Assembly: GCF_003171515.1 (NCBI RefSeq) | Contig: NC_089399.1 | Location: forward strand, 1,922,001-1,986,000 | Length of the DNA stretch: 64,000 nt | Direction of reading: 5' to 3' | From: Pyrenophora tritici-repentis | Lineage: Eukaryota > Ascomycota > Dothideomycetes > Pleosporales > Pleosporaceae | In this document: in pieces, positions 21,971 through 32,855 of the stretch | How the letters are laid out: every line of letters starts with the position of its first letter | Numbering within the stretch: position 1 is the first letter of the stretch | Program-made: the position numbers and the translations under genes | The notes under the pieces: model-generated | Databases searched by the model: none | What the model was told of the DNA's origin: nothing | Seen by the model: the letters and a program-made list of their open reading frames with translations, nothing else

Positions 21971-24900
21971 TGTTGAACAACATTAGGATCCTCCAAGTCA
22001 ATCTCAACAAGAGCATTACAGCGACTGAGTCTACACTGCAACTTGCAGTTGAACTTAAAGCTGATATAATTGCAATTCAAGAGCCATGGCTAACTACCAA
22101 CGACAACTACGCAACAGCAAGATCCATAAATCACACTGCGTTTATCCAGATCTTACCAGTAACAAACCTACCCGTCCGCCCTAGGGTTCTATTTTATATA
22201 TCTAGAACACTAGAAGCAGAGACATTCACCCAAAACGACTTCAAAATAGACCCAGACGCAATGGCTATTACAATAAAAGGTTCTAATTTCCAATTTAACC
22301 TATTTAACGTATACAACCAAACAAACGCCGAAGGGGAAAAAACACTGCCCAGAGCTATACTTAACACTAAGCTTCCGCCAAGTTCTATTTTAGTACTAGA
22401 TAGCAACGAGCACCATCCATTGTGGGACCCGCTATGCCCAACGACGAGCCAAGGAGCACAGCCATTTATTGACTGGATTGAAGAACAAGATCTAGAGCTC
22501 CTAAACACACCAGGAGTAGGCACATTCTTCAGACCACACCTATCTAGAGAAACAGTCCTAGACCTCTCACTTGTCACTCCAGACTTGGCTAGCAAAGCTA
22601 CGGACTGGCAGACTATACCTGAAACTGGATCAGATCACTACGGCCTCCTATTCTCCATCCAAACAAACGCAGACCTTGTAGAAAACCCGACAAACCAACC
22701 CAGATTTAATACTGCAAAGGCTAACTGGGACACCTTCAACAAAGAACTAGAAACGGCAATCCAAAACAGTCAAACCTTGCAAGATATGGACCAGATCAGT
22801 GATCCAAGAAAGGCAGACTTAATGGACCTCCTCCTCGGCAACAATACAGAGCTAGAGCAACAGCTAGAAGAGATTGGTAAAGCAATAACTCAAGCAATCC
22901 AAACTGCAGCAAACAAAGCTATCCCTATCACTAGACTTGGTCCAAAACCAAAAGCTTGGTGGAACAAAGAGCTGACAAAGCTACGACAAGACACTTCCCA
23001 CTATAGAAGGATTTTTAAAGAAAAGCTCGAAACTACTGCGATACACGACGCCTACCTAGAGAAAAGAGACTTCCTACGTGCACGAAACACCTACAACAAG
23101 GCAATCAAAGACGCTAAAAGGAAACACTGGAATGAATTCCTAGAGAAGGAAGACCCGCAGTCAATCTACAAAGCCATGGCATATACAAAGGATAACAAAG
23201 TCGAAAGAATTCCACCTATACAAGGAGAAACATCATTCGACAAGAAATGCCAAGCGTTCCGCAACACGCTATTCCCACCACCGCCCATAACCGAAGCGCC
23301 CACATTCACCAACTACCAGGAAAAGAGATGGGATTGGCCAGCACTATCCACGACTGAACTAGAACGAGCATGCTCAAGTCAAGTCAAAAGTAGCACCCCA
23401 GGACCAGATGCAATAACACAAGACATAATCACAGCCGCGTACAAAGCTCAACCGCAAACAATGTTTAGAGCTTTCTCACTCCTATTCAACTATGGATACC
23501 ACCCAAAATGCTGGAAACAAGCTACAGGAGCTGTTCTTAAAAAGGCATCAAAACCAGACTATTCAATCCCAAAAGCCTACAGAGTTATCACTCTATTAAG
23601 CTGTTTAGGAAAGATTAACGAGAGGATCACCGCAAGTAGGCTGAGCAATCTAGCAGAAATCACAGAGCTACTACACCCAACCCAAATTGGGGGTAGACTC
23701 AAGAAATCTGCAATAGATGCAGCTATGCTACTCATCGACCAAATTCAGCACCAGAAACAGAAAGGCCAAATAACATCAACTATCTTCCTAGACGTAAAGG
23801 GAGCATTTGACCACGTCTCACACAATCAATTCCTGCGAACGCTTAAGAAGCTAGGCCTTCCAATTAGTCTTATCGCTTGGACAAAATCCTTCTTCTCAAA
23901 CAGATCGCTAAGACTCTCCTTCGACAATAAGACACAAGAATTCTCCGAGATAATAGCTGGGATACCTCAAGGCAGCCCAGTGTCTCCAATCTTCTTTCTT
24001 ATCTACACCAGAGACCTCTTCCCAGGACTACAAAGCTTCAACCTATCCTATATTGACGACCTATCTCTATCGACATCCTCAACATCGCTAAAGAAAAATG
24101 TCAAAATACTAGAACAGCAAGTCCGCCTACTATCTCACCGAGGGAAAAACTTAGCGATTATGTTCGATATAGCTAAGACAGAGCTCATCCACTTTACCGC
24201 CAAGAAAGAGAGAAAAGAGAGAAGCCTACAGCTTCCAGACAACACCATTGTAGAACCGAAAGACACAATCAAATGGCTAGGTATCCACATAGACAATAGA
24301 CTGTCCTTCAAGGAACATATTGCTACACGCGTAAGCCAAGCAAGGAAAGCATTCTATAGACTAGGGAGACTAGCCAACATCGAAAGAGGACTCTCCCCAA
24401 AAGCAGTACGACAACTATACCTAGCATGCGTCACAAGCGTTGCAGACTACGGATCACAAATATACTGGAAGAACCAAAGCTACGCCACTAGCCTCCTACA
24501 ATCACTGCACAACCTGGCGTGTAGAAAGATAATTGGAGTGTTTAGAACGTCACCATCCCTACCAACAAGCATTGAATCCGGACTTACGTCACCTGCAATT
24601 AGACTCAACACCAACAACCGAAAGTATGCGTCTAGAGCACACCAGCTATCCAGCAACCACCCAATCCAGAAAGCAATTACAAGGATCACAAATACAGACA
24701 AAGCTAGCTACAAAAAGCCAAACCAGCATAGACAACTATATACTATTGTTAAGTCAATCCCAGAGAGAGACAACAATAGCGTAGAAAAGATAATTCCATA
24801 TAGGTTCAGACCATGGGAAAGTCTTAACTACAAGGTTACTGTATCAAAAAAGAGCAAAGAGGAAGAGGCAATTGCACACGCGGATTATATCCTATCAAGG

Positions 24901-25836
24901 AGCGGAGATAACTTCACCGCAATCTACTCAGATGCCTCACAACACGACAAGGGAATAGGGATCGGCGTAGGTGTAGTAGCGTACAGCTCCACCCACGAAG
25001 AAACCTTTTCTCAAAAGACAAACATTGGATGCTCCCAACTAGTCTACAACGGTGAACTAGAGGGGATAGCACAGGCATTTGAACACGCGGCTATAGTGGC
25101 ACAAGAAGGCCAAGAGATCTACGTATACGCAGACAACCAAGCAGCAATCCATAGGCTTAACAACCTATCGGACAACCCGGGACAACAGTGGCTACTAAGA
25201 TGCATCAGAGCTGCAAAGAGAATAACGACAAAGAAAGCATCTATCCACCTGCAGTGGGCCCCAGGACACAACGACGTCAAGGGCAACGAAAAAGCCGACA
25301 CGCTAGCAAAGGAAGCAGCTAAAGAGAGACCAACAACATCGACCATAGCGAGCCTAGCCTACTTAGGCACAGAAATCAACAAAATACAAAAAACAGAACA
25401 ACTGATGGAGTACAAGAGGTATACCGACAGGCCCACCAAAAACAGAAGCTCCTACTCAAGGATCTTCAAGCTCAACACACATACAACAATCAAAGTCCCG
25501 AAGGGAACACCAAGAGAAATCTCGAGCGCGTTCTACTCACTCAAGCTAGGACATGGATACTTCAACTCCTACCTTAAGAGATTCAACAAGAGAGACTGCA
25601 ATCTATGTATATGCTACAAACCACAAACACCACAGCATCTACTTCTAGATTGCAAACAGTACAAAACACATCGAAATACACTCAAAGAAGCAATACCACA
25701 CAGACCCATCACCCTCCCACTCCTCCTCCAAACAAAGACAGGCATCAAAGCTACTCTAGCCTTTATTGCAAGTACTAGGATTGGCACGAGAAAATGGCAC
25801 CTTGGGCAAACCACCGAACAGACAGACACTGTATAA
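21970..25836 (+). CDS. LINE ORF2: endonuclease, reverse transcriptase, RNase H
   Basis: 1288 aa from the ATG overlapping the ORF1 stop; the frame stays open 48 bp further upstream. N-terminal endonuclease/exonuclease/phosphatase domain, about residues 1-220 (AIQEPWL, LDSNEHHPLWDP, GSDHYGLLFS). Reverse transcriptase, about 500-800 (FLDVKGAFDHVSH, GIPQGSPVSP, active site SYIDDLS, so YIDD rather than YADD). RNase H, about 960-1110 (AIYSDASQ, GELEGIAQA, YADNQAAIH, WAPGHNDVKGNEKADTLA), all catalytic acids present. C-terminal CCHC-like group CNLCICYKPQTPQHLLLDC. It nicks target DNA and reverse transcribes LINE RNA. No break is seen, unlike copy A. Confidence 0.95.
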   Translation: MLNNIRILQVNLNKSITATESTLQLAVELKADIIAIQEPWLTTNDNYATARSINHTAFIQILPVTNLPVRPRVLFYISRTLEAETFTQNDFKIDPDAMAITIKGSNFQFNLFNVYNQTNAEGEKTLPRAILNTKLPPSSILVLDSNEHHPLWDPLCPTTSQGAQPFIDWIEEQDLELLNTPGVGTFFRPHLSRETVLDLSLVTPDLASKATDWQTIPETGSDHYGLLFSIQTNADLVENPTNQPRFNTAKANWDTFNKELETAIQNSQTLQDMDQISDPRKADLMDLLLGNNTELEQQLEEIGKAITQAIQTAANKAIPITRLGPKPKAWWNKELTKLRQDTSHYRRIFKEKLETTAIHDAYLEKRDFLRARNTYNKAIKDAKRKHWNEFLEKEDPQSIYKAMAYTKDNKVERIPPIQGETSFDKKCQAFRNTLFPPPPITEAPTFTNYQEKRWDWPALSTTELERACSSQVKSSTPGPDAITQDIITAAYKAQPQTMFRAFSLLFNYGYHPKCWKQATGAVLKKASKPDYSIPKAYRVITLLSCLGKINERITASRLSNLAEITELLHPTQIGGRLKKSAIDAAMLLIDQIQHQKQKGQITSTIFLDVKGAFDHVSHNQFLRTLKKLGLPISLIAWTKSFFSNRSLRLSFDNKTQEFSEIIAGIPQGSPVSPIFFLIYTRDLFPGLQSFNLSYIDDLSLSTSSTSLKKNVKILEQQVRLLSHRGKNLAIMFDIAKTELIHFTAKKERKERSLQLPDNTIVEPKDTIKWLGIHIDNRLSFKEHIATRVSQARKAFYRLGRLANIERGLSPKAVRQLYLACVTSVADYGSQIYWKNQSYATSLLQSLHNLACRKIIGVFRTSPSLPTSIESGLTSPAIRLNTNNRKYASRAHQLSSNHPIQKAITRITNTDKASYKKPNQHRQLYTIVKSIPERDNNSVEKIIPYRFRPWESLNYKVTVSKKSKEEEAIAHADYILSRSGDNFTAIYSDASQHDKGIGIGVGVVAYSSTHEETFSQKTNIGCSQLVYNGELEGIAQAFEHAAIVAQEGQEIYVYADNQAAIHRLNNLSDNPGQQWLLRCIRAAKRITTKKASIHLQWAPGHNDVKGNEKADTLAKEAAKERPTTSTIASLAYLGTEINKIQKTEQLMEYKRYTDRPTKNRSSYSRIFKLNTHTTIKVPKGTPREISSAFYSLKLGHGYFNSYLKRFNKRDCNLCICYKPQTPQHLLLDCKQYKTHRNTLKEAIPHRPITLPLLLQTKTGIKATLAFIASTRIGTRKWHLGQTTEQTDTV

Positions 25837-26094
25837 AACTACAAAAACAATATTTCCTTATCTAAAAGAGCCCGCTGCTACATCTCTTTCTATTCACCAC
25901 ACTGCTCTTTAGCACCCGCGCCAATGGAAGACTAGCTCTGAAATTGGAGTACGCAAAACACCACCCAAATTGTACAAGACCCATAGAAACTCCACAACGA
26001 CCATCATACATAGAACGGCTTAGCCAAAGTCCTACATAGTCACCGACTGATACAGGACTCTAATGGAAATATAATAATAATAATAATAATAATA

Positions 26095-26608
26095 AGAGAT
26101 TCAACAAGAGAGACTGCAATCTATGTATATGCTACAAACCACAAACACCACAGCATCTACTTCTAGATTGCAAACAGTACAAAACACATCGAAATACACT
26201 CAAAGAAGCAATACCACACAGACCCATCACCCTCCCACTCCTCCTCCAAACAAAGACAGGCATCAAAGCTACTCTAGCCTTTATTGCAAGTACTAGGATT
26301 GGCACGAGAAAATGGCACCTTGGGCAAACCACCGAACAGACAGACACTGTATAAATCTACAAAACAATATTTCCTTATCCCAAAAGAGCCCGCTGCTACA
26401 TCTCTTTCTATTCACCACACTGCTCTTTAGCACCCGCGCCAATGGAAGACTAGCTCTGAAATTGGAGTACGCAAAACACCACCCAAATTGTACAAGACCC
26501 ATAGAAACTCCACAACGACCATCATACATAGAACGGCTTAGCCAAAGTCCTACATAGTCACCGACTGATACAGGACTCTAATGGAAATATAATAATAATA
26601 ATAATAAT
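26095..26608 (+). mobile_element. 5'-truncated LINE 3' end (copy B)
   Basis: Same arrangement as 11004-11516: ORF2 C-terminal part, 3' UTR and (ATA)n tail, directly behind the LINE-B tail. Confidence 0.85.
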
Positions 26609-26955
26609 GTATCAATAATAGCTCGCCAAAGTCTTGAACAGCGTCATTCACAGAAAAGCAGGATGCCCGTGTATTTTGCGGCTGTGAAGATGTCTAGCGT
26701 ACACAATGCCTTTGAAGATTCTTTGAGTTGAGGCACATTGTGTATGTCCGTCTCGGCCATGGGAGAGACCCAACATTGCAGCGTGCACAATGTCCATTAT
26801 AGGATATCTCTTTGTTTCTTTCCCACAAAGCACGAGGAGAATGCCTACAGATAGACGTCTGAAGCTCGAGTGGAATTTCCTGTCGTTTCACCAAACTTCA
26901 CCAAAAACGAAGACTACAATTGCTCTGATCATCACTAGCAGATTCTCGTTTTGAC
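26609..26955 (+). promoter_or_regulatory. Probable 5' flank/promoter of the RING-type gene
   Basis: About 350 bp of non-repeat DNA between the LINE tail and the ATG at 26956. It lacks a long ORF and carries pyrimidine-rich stretches (TCTTTGTTTCTTTCCC near 26810) as often found before fungal starts. An identical stretch sits at 11517-11856 and stops at the N gap 8 bp before the equivalent of this ATG. Promoter role is inferred from position. Confidence 0.4.
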
Positions 26956-27204
26956 ATGCAGATCACTATGCCGTCTCATCCCAAATCCAACAACGACTAT
27001 GTCTTCGTACGTAACAAGCGCACAAAAGAAATCGCCATCCGCCGCGCAAACGAGTTTTCCTCACACCCAAAAGTCTCTAAACCACTTGAAGACCGTGTCT
27101 TGCACTACATCGGCTTAGACCGAAAAGTAGCATGCCGATGCAGCGATCCCAAGCGACACTATGAAAAGACAATTAGCGTAGCACCCGAGTCAACCCATCT
27201 CAAC

Positions 27205-30200
27205 CAGAGTTGCTATCAGTCAGTTCAGTCAGTCCGGAGCTCTCTGGACTGACTGAACTGACGTCCTGAGGTCACTGAACTGGACTGGACTGACTGCCAA
27301 GACTTTTCAATTAAACTAAAACTGACTGACTGAACTGACGTCGCCGCGGCCTGCGGACTGACTGGACTGACTGAACTGAGTTACCTGACGTCGAACTGAG
27401 ATAAATGCTCCTGTACTTTTGAGATTTCTTCCTCTGATAGTGTGCGCGCTAGCCCAGAAGCTGAGGTAGTTGTTGGCTGTATACCAAGCCTCTTCCAGCT
27501 CTTCAAGCTCTGCAAAGCTGAAATAAGCTCTGGCTTCATATGGAGTCTCCGGGTGCCTAACATGTCGCCAAGCTCGCTGAAAGTCCGCTCACAGTCTGCC
27601 GCTGCTGCTGGTATTGTTAGGACGTCAATAGCGAACTTTGAGAGTATAGGGAACTGCCCAGCAACTGACTCCCAGTATAGAAGCGGATTAAGAGACAGCC
27701 AATCCTCCTCAGCTAACGCTGGTTGCCGCTTCCATATCTCATACTCATCCTCAGCAAGGCTTGCCTCTAACTGCCGTGTGCTTTGCTCAATTGACGACTG
27801 TAGAAAAGCTGATCGCGACGTTGAAATCCCTAGCCGGGGCTTCTTACGCGGCGGCGTTACAGTGTGAGCTGAAGTGGCTGCAGAGTCCTTCCGCCCCTGC
27901 CACATACGCAGGAATGCCCGGTGGTTATTGTCAAGCCAGCCGTCGCGATAGTGGACACCGTCACGGGCAGTGACATGGGTGTCAGGCACCTTCCAGAGCG
28001 CTGAGAGGTGGTGTTTGTAGTGCGGGTGTAGTATTGTAGCAGTGTAGTAGACAGGCGCGTTATCGAATTTTGCGTAGTACTTAGCAAGCTTACAATGTGC
28101 AAGGTTAACGTTTGTAATAAGATGATCTTCAGGCGCATCTAGATCTTCGTAATTTACATCCTTAAGGCGGTCTTTGAGAGCCTTAAGCTGGTTAAGAAGC
28201 TACTCAAACGTTACTAGAACTTCCTATATAGCGCCGTGTCGGCCGTGTCGGCCGCGACCTTTAAGTAGCCGTGTAGCTTCGGCAAATGGCTCAAGGAGTC
28301 GAATGTATTCTGTTATTGTCGCCTAGTCCTTGCCGCTTAGACCCCCTTCGCGTATATATAACCGTGGCTGGGCAGCAGGGAGCTGCTCACGATTCTTCCG
28401 GCGTCGTGAGGTTGCTGTTGCAGCACTATGCTCCTCAAGTTTACACTCAATATAGCCATCGATAGGGCCGTGTAGCTCAGCTGCACGGACAAACGTGTTG
28501 AAATAGCTATTCCAGCGTGTCTTAACAGGCTTCACAAGCTGCCGGATGTGGGGTGTAACACCTAGAGACTCTGCCTCCTCGCACTGTAGGCGCTCTAGTA
28601 GTTGTCGAGTTTGAGGCGTACAGATAGACGCAATCACGTCAAAGAGGACGCCAACAGGACCGTATTTGCGCCACTCATCCATGTACTTCTCCTCTTCCTC
28701 AAGGTGTGCGGCTTCATTCTCGTACGCGCTACGGTCTTTGCCCCAAATTACTAATTGTGCGCTTAGGTTGAGTATATGGCAGCAGCACCGCAGCCGCCGC
28801 TCGCTTGCGATAAAGCCAAACTCCTCTGCTAAGGACTCAACTGCAGTATCATTGTTACTTGCGTTGTCAAGCACAAAGTACCCAACCCTCGCGTTGTCAA
28901 CGCCAAATAGCCGAAGTATTGTTGTTGCTGCAGCGGCAATATTATTGCCAGTGTGCGCCCCGTGTAGCTCAGGCAACCCAAGCAGGTGGTCAACTAGCTT
29001 GCCCTCGCTGTTAAGGTAATGTACGCAGAGGCCAGTAAAAGCATACTGCCCACCAGTTGAAGTCCAGTTGTCGAATGACACGTGTATAAGCGACCGGGCT
29101 TCGCGAAGGTAGTTGGCAACAGCTAGTATGTATGTATTGTACTCAGTAATAATATGATCGTGGAGCGTTTAGTGGCTACGCCAAAGGAGAGCTTCGGCTA
29201 GCGGGCTCACGGCCGCAATCATGGCTCGAAACTGCGGCGTTTCTATTACGCGAAGGCTCTGGTTGTCCGCGACTACCCAGTCCTTCAGCGCGTCCTGAAA
29301 TCGAGAGGTTGAAAAGCTTGCTGCTATCTCGTTTGCTACCTCTTGCGATACTTCTATCCCTTTAGACCTCATAATATATACTTGGGACTTTGCGAGCGCG
29401 CCCATAATATTGCCCTCCCGGCTAGCAATTGGTACAGGTCCGTTAGGTCCGTGTGAGTGTCCAGGCTTGTTGCTTGAGAGGTGTCGGCCGGCGTTTGTAG
29501 TGCTGTCAGCCTCGTAGCAAGCCTCCTGCTTCCGTCGTTGATGGCAGTACCGGCAAAGCCAGTAGTTTTTCTTGTACTTGCGGTGCCAGACGGCCCAGCC
29601 GTGGCGGTAGATCCAGCTTTTTGGCCCACCGCGACTATTACGCTCAACCTGGCGCCGCTCAAGATACGGCACACGCTTAAAATCAAGCCCGTCGTAATTG
29701 TCGTCGTCGTCGTCGTCGTCGCCGTCGTTGGGGAAGTCCGCCTGTACTGCCAAGGGCTCATCAGCCTGGGCCTCGCTCGCAGTATCGCCAACAGTAGGCG
29801 CGTTTGATAGCGATGGTAGAGGAGAATTGCGCTTGTCGCATTCTACAAGGCGGCGAAGGCCTGAATTAGAGGGAGTAGACATGAAGTACACCAAGAAGTA
29901 TTATGGCAACAGTAGTCTAGCGTCGTGTGTATAGCAGACGCGACGCGACGCGACGCGAAAGGCTTACTAGGTGCGCACCGGGTAGCGCATTTCCGCAAAC
30001 TCTAATTAGCTTAAAGCTAGATGCTTTAACTTATATAGGATTAGTGTCTTTATATCTAGGACTAGCGCGGCTTCGAAGCCGCACTAAATGTGGCTTTCAC
30101 AACTCTAAAATACTGCTTTAAAAACAGCTAACGTCAGTCTAACGTCAGTCAGTTCAGTCAGTCTGGAGGCTTCTGAACTGACTGGACTGACGTCCAGCTG

Positions 30201-30283
30201 CCTCAAGAACTGACTGACTGAACTGAGTCTTGGCAGTCAGTTCAGTCAGTTCGAACTGAGTTACCTGACTGATAGCAAGTCTG
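27205..30283 (-). mobile_element. hAT-2 DNA transposon, TSD ATCTCAAC
   Basis: Ends are CAGAGTTGCTATCAGTCAG (left) and, reverse-complemented, CAGACTTGCTATCAGTCAG (right). Perfect 8-bp duplications are at 27197-27204 and 30284-30291. Length is 3079 bp. About 200 bp at the left end and 120 bp at the right end are filled with ACTGACTGAACTGACGTC-like words, probably subterminal binding sites. It interrupts the RING-type gene between codons 83 and 84. Confidence 0.95.
27381..29882 (-). pseudogene. hAT transposase (hAT-2) with nonsense mutations
   Basis: Read from ATG 29882 downwards. Asp-rich linker; BED zinc finger (WLCRYCHQRRKQ, then His in GRHLSSNKPGH); after a stop at 29169, a catalytic core (SFDNWTSTGGQYAF, GYFVLDNASNNDTAV, RRLRCCCHILNL); after further stops near 28323, 28232 and 28200, the C-terminal dimerisation part (AIDVLTIPAAAADCERTFSELG). 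The stops are single-base nonsense codons (TAA/TAG in place of likely CAA, CAG or TGG), not indels. This differs from the frameshifts elsewhere and fits C-to-T decay such as RIP. Similar in plan to the hAT-4 transposase. Confidence 0.85.
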
Positions 30284-32374
30284 ATCTCAACGCGAGTCTA
30301 GTATTATACATGAATCGCCATGATCTCAAGTCATGTACCATTTCCGACTTCAAGAAGTTTCGCGAGCGCCGCAAGGCCCAGTGGGCGAAGCAAGGTGTTG
30401 ACGTTGACATGTTTCACTATGCCGCTGGAGACAAAGGCGTTGTCTGTCGCTGTACAAAGCCAGCGAGTTATGAGTTTGGCAAGCCTAGAAACCCAGAGAT
30501 CATAGAGCAATGCGCAGAGTTCTTTTGTGGTTACAAGGAGATGACTAAGGTAACCAAGGAGCAGTGGTTACGTGTAGATGGCGACACGCCGCCCGTGTAC
30601 TCGCCCACTGTCCAGGTTCCGGATTGTGAATCACCTGACTCTCAGCCTGATCCCTTTCACTATGATCGTTCATCACTGTACACCGACAAGACCGGGGTGC
30701 CGGTCGCGCCTACGAAGACACACAAGTCTGGTGGACGAACAACCCCTGCTGGCTCTAGCCGCCGTCGTAGTTCGTTAGTGTCAAAGCTCGATGATAACAT
30801 TCCTTCGCAGGTATGGGAGAAGGCTCGTCCTTCTGTTTGCATACCGGGTTATGGCACATCTTCAGCGATTAGCACGCCGCTGGGCACCGAGTTCCCTCCC
30901 ACACCATCCACCACACGTCCTGTCCCAGCAAATGTGTCTGCGGGAAAGCGACATACATCTATGTACTCTTCGCGTCGTGATTCTACATCCACTTACTGGT
31001 CTCAAATCCAACGTGAGGCTGGGGGTAAGGATGAGGACTTTGCCATCCCAAGCAGCGACCCGATTGCTGAGTTGGACTCCCTTGCGGATGATATCGAGAC
31101 TATGACGATTTGTGAGCTACCAGATAACTTTCGAACGCCCCCTGTCCCGTTTGCTGCAGGAACGGCTGACATTCCTCTTCTTCGTGCCGACGTTTTTAAC
31201 CCTGTCGCTGAGCTTTCTGCCCATCAATCCCCTGCTGAGCTTCCCACTGAGCCACCCCGTGGGCGCGATACCCCAACGCTGAAAAAGCTCGAAGGTCGGG
31301 ACTGGGATACTGTTTCCGAACTCGAGGCCAAGAAGCGCCCCGCTTCCAGTGGTACGTCACGCTCCGCACGCAAGTCTGTAGGGTTAAGCTCACTGTTCGA
31401 ACAGGTTATCCAGAGTGCTGATTCATCGTTGCCTGATCAGAAGGAGTTCTTCTTTCAGCACGCAATACTGACTTCTTGCAAGAACCCTGCCCCTGCAGCT
31501 GACTGCCAGTCGTGCGAGCTGCCGTATCAGGACGAGCGTAAGCGTACAATCATGCTTCCAGACATACATGGGCAAATCGTTTTTAAATCGTTTTGGCAAA
31601 CCTTAAAACGTTAACGCGTTTAAGCAAAAATCCTTATAACGTTAAAGCGTTTAACGATATAAACGATATAAAAACGATATAAGATACATCATGCCAAGAC
31701 CGGGTTATGTCCATTCTAGAATCTCCTCTACCTCATCCCTTATCATCTCTGCTTCGTCATCTTGCTCTGGTTCCATTGGTAGACCCATTCCGTTGAGAGA
31801 ACACGGTTTTATGTGGCCTTCCCTAAGCCAACTGCCAATGCACTCGATCTTCTCAATGTTGTCGCAAGTGAGCCTCGACCGATCCCATGAACAGGTTCTT
31901 CTTGCACCTGAGAATGTTCTCTCTGGCTCGGACGACTCTGCAGCGATAGAAAGAATAGAGATAGCCATGTTGCTTAGCCTAGGGTAGCGCTGCCGTTGCT
32001 CCGATCGGCACCACCATTCAAGAGGGCTACAGTCGATTTGTATTACTGGACTTTCTGCGAAAATTTTAAGATCGTCGCTGTTTGATTGATCTGCCGCCGC
32101 AACTGACATCTGTTGTAGAATCTGATCGAGAACGGCACCGCGTTGCTTTAAAGGAGGAGCCATTTGTTGAGAAGCTGTAGGGCTAGCTAAAGGCAAAGCG
32201 TCCTTAAACTCATTCACCCAAAAGTTTTGAGCAGCGTTAATAGCTGGTTCGTACCATTCGGCTGGCCAGTTCTTCTTGAGATATGCTGCTCTACTTGCGG
32301 GATTTAGAAGAATAGCGGAAGCGTACACCGGAACCTGATCAGTCATGTTGTAGTACTTCTCAAGTACGAACCAG

Positions 32375-32536
32375 CACAGTCCGCAACAATCAATTAAGTG
32401 GGTCCTAGAAGGTTCAGATTGGATTGATTGATTACCGCTTTAAGCCTAGTAGTTACCTATAGGAGTTTAAGCCCTACCTAGATAGGTAAGTGGGTCTAGG
32501 AGAGTGACCGGATTGAATTGATTGTTGCGGAGTCTA
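32375..32536 (+). mobile_element. 162-bp hAT-type MITE, copy 1, TSD CGAACCAG
   Basis: Ends are CACAGTCCGCAACAATCAAT (left) and TAGACTCCGCAACAATCAAT (right, reverse complement). 8-bp TSDs are at 32367-32374 and 32537-32544. No coding capacity. It is inserted in the last exon of the hAT-3 transposase. Confidence 0.95.
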
Positions 32537-32642
32537 CGAACCAGCCCATCTCGATCGATCGAACCATGCGAAGGTCCTCATTTTCATCTTTAGAGTAATG
32601 TATCTATAAAGCTGTTAACCGAAGACTTAAAGTTCGGATAAC

Positions 32643-32801
32643 TGTCAGATTAGATGAGATATTGCACAAAAGTGATGGATGTTCATGATTGATTGTTCTT
32701 CGTTCTAAGGTGCGCGCTGAGAGTTTTGTTCTGCTAAGACGCTAACCCGTTATTAGCTAGCGGTGTCGGCACTTTCGGCTCGACACGCCTGCTATCTGAC
32801 A
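32643..32801 (-). repeat. Copia 3' LTR
   Basis: 159 bp, identical by eye to 37735-37893. It is preceded (minus strand) by the polypurine tract AGCTGAGGGGGTG at 32802-32814, where plus-strand DNA synthesis should start. Confidence 0.95.
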
Positions 32802-32855
32802 CACCCCCTCAGCTTGGAAGGCATATTGCAAGCTGCATAAACTGGTTGATCGATC

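Larger units (their letters stand above)
20252..26094 (+). mobile_element. Two-ORF LINE (LINE-B), full length with open ORFs
   Basis: Copy B of LINE-A with both ORFs open, a 3' UTR of about 240 bp and an (ATA)n tail at about 26071-26094. By sequence this is the best candidate in the window for a retrotransposition-competent LINE. Confidence 0.92.
15098..26948 (+). repeat. Large direct repeat, copy B (partner 1-11856)
   Basis: Second copy of the 11.85-kb block. Here the LINE ORF2 is fully open, but the hAT-1 transposase, accessory ORF and mariner transposase carry 1-nt indels; in copy A the situation is reversed. The copies correct each other, so most frame breaks are probably not biological. 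Homology to copy A ends at 26948 only because copy A meets the N gap. Copy B continues into the host RING-type gene at 26956. Confidence 0.95.

Noticed and set aside
29698..29740. GTC/GAC trinucleotide run as a regulatory or expansion repeat
   Set aside because: It codes for the Asp-rich linker of the hAT-2 transposase in the right frame.
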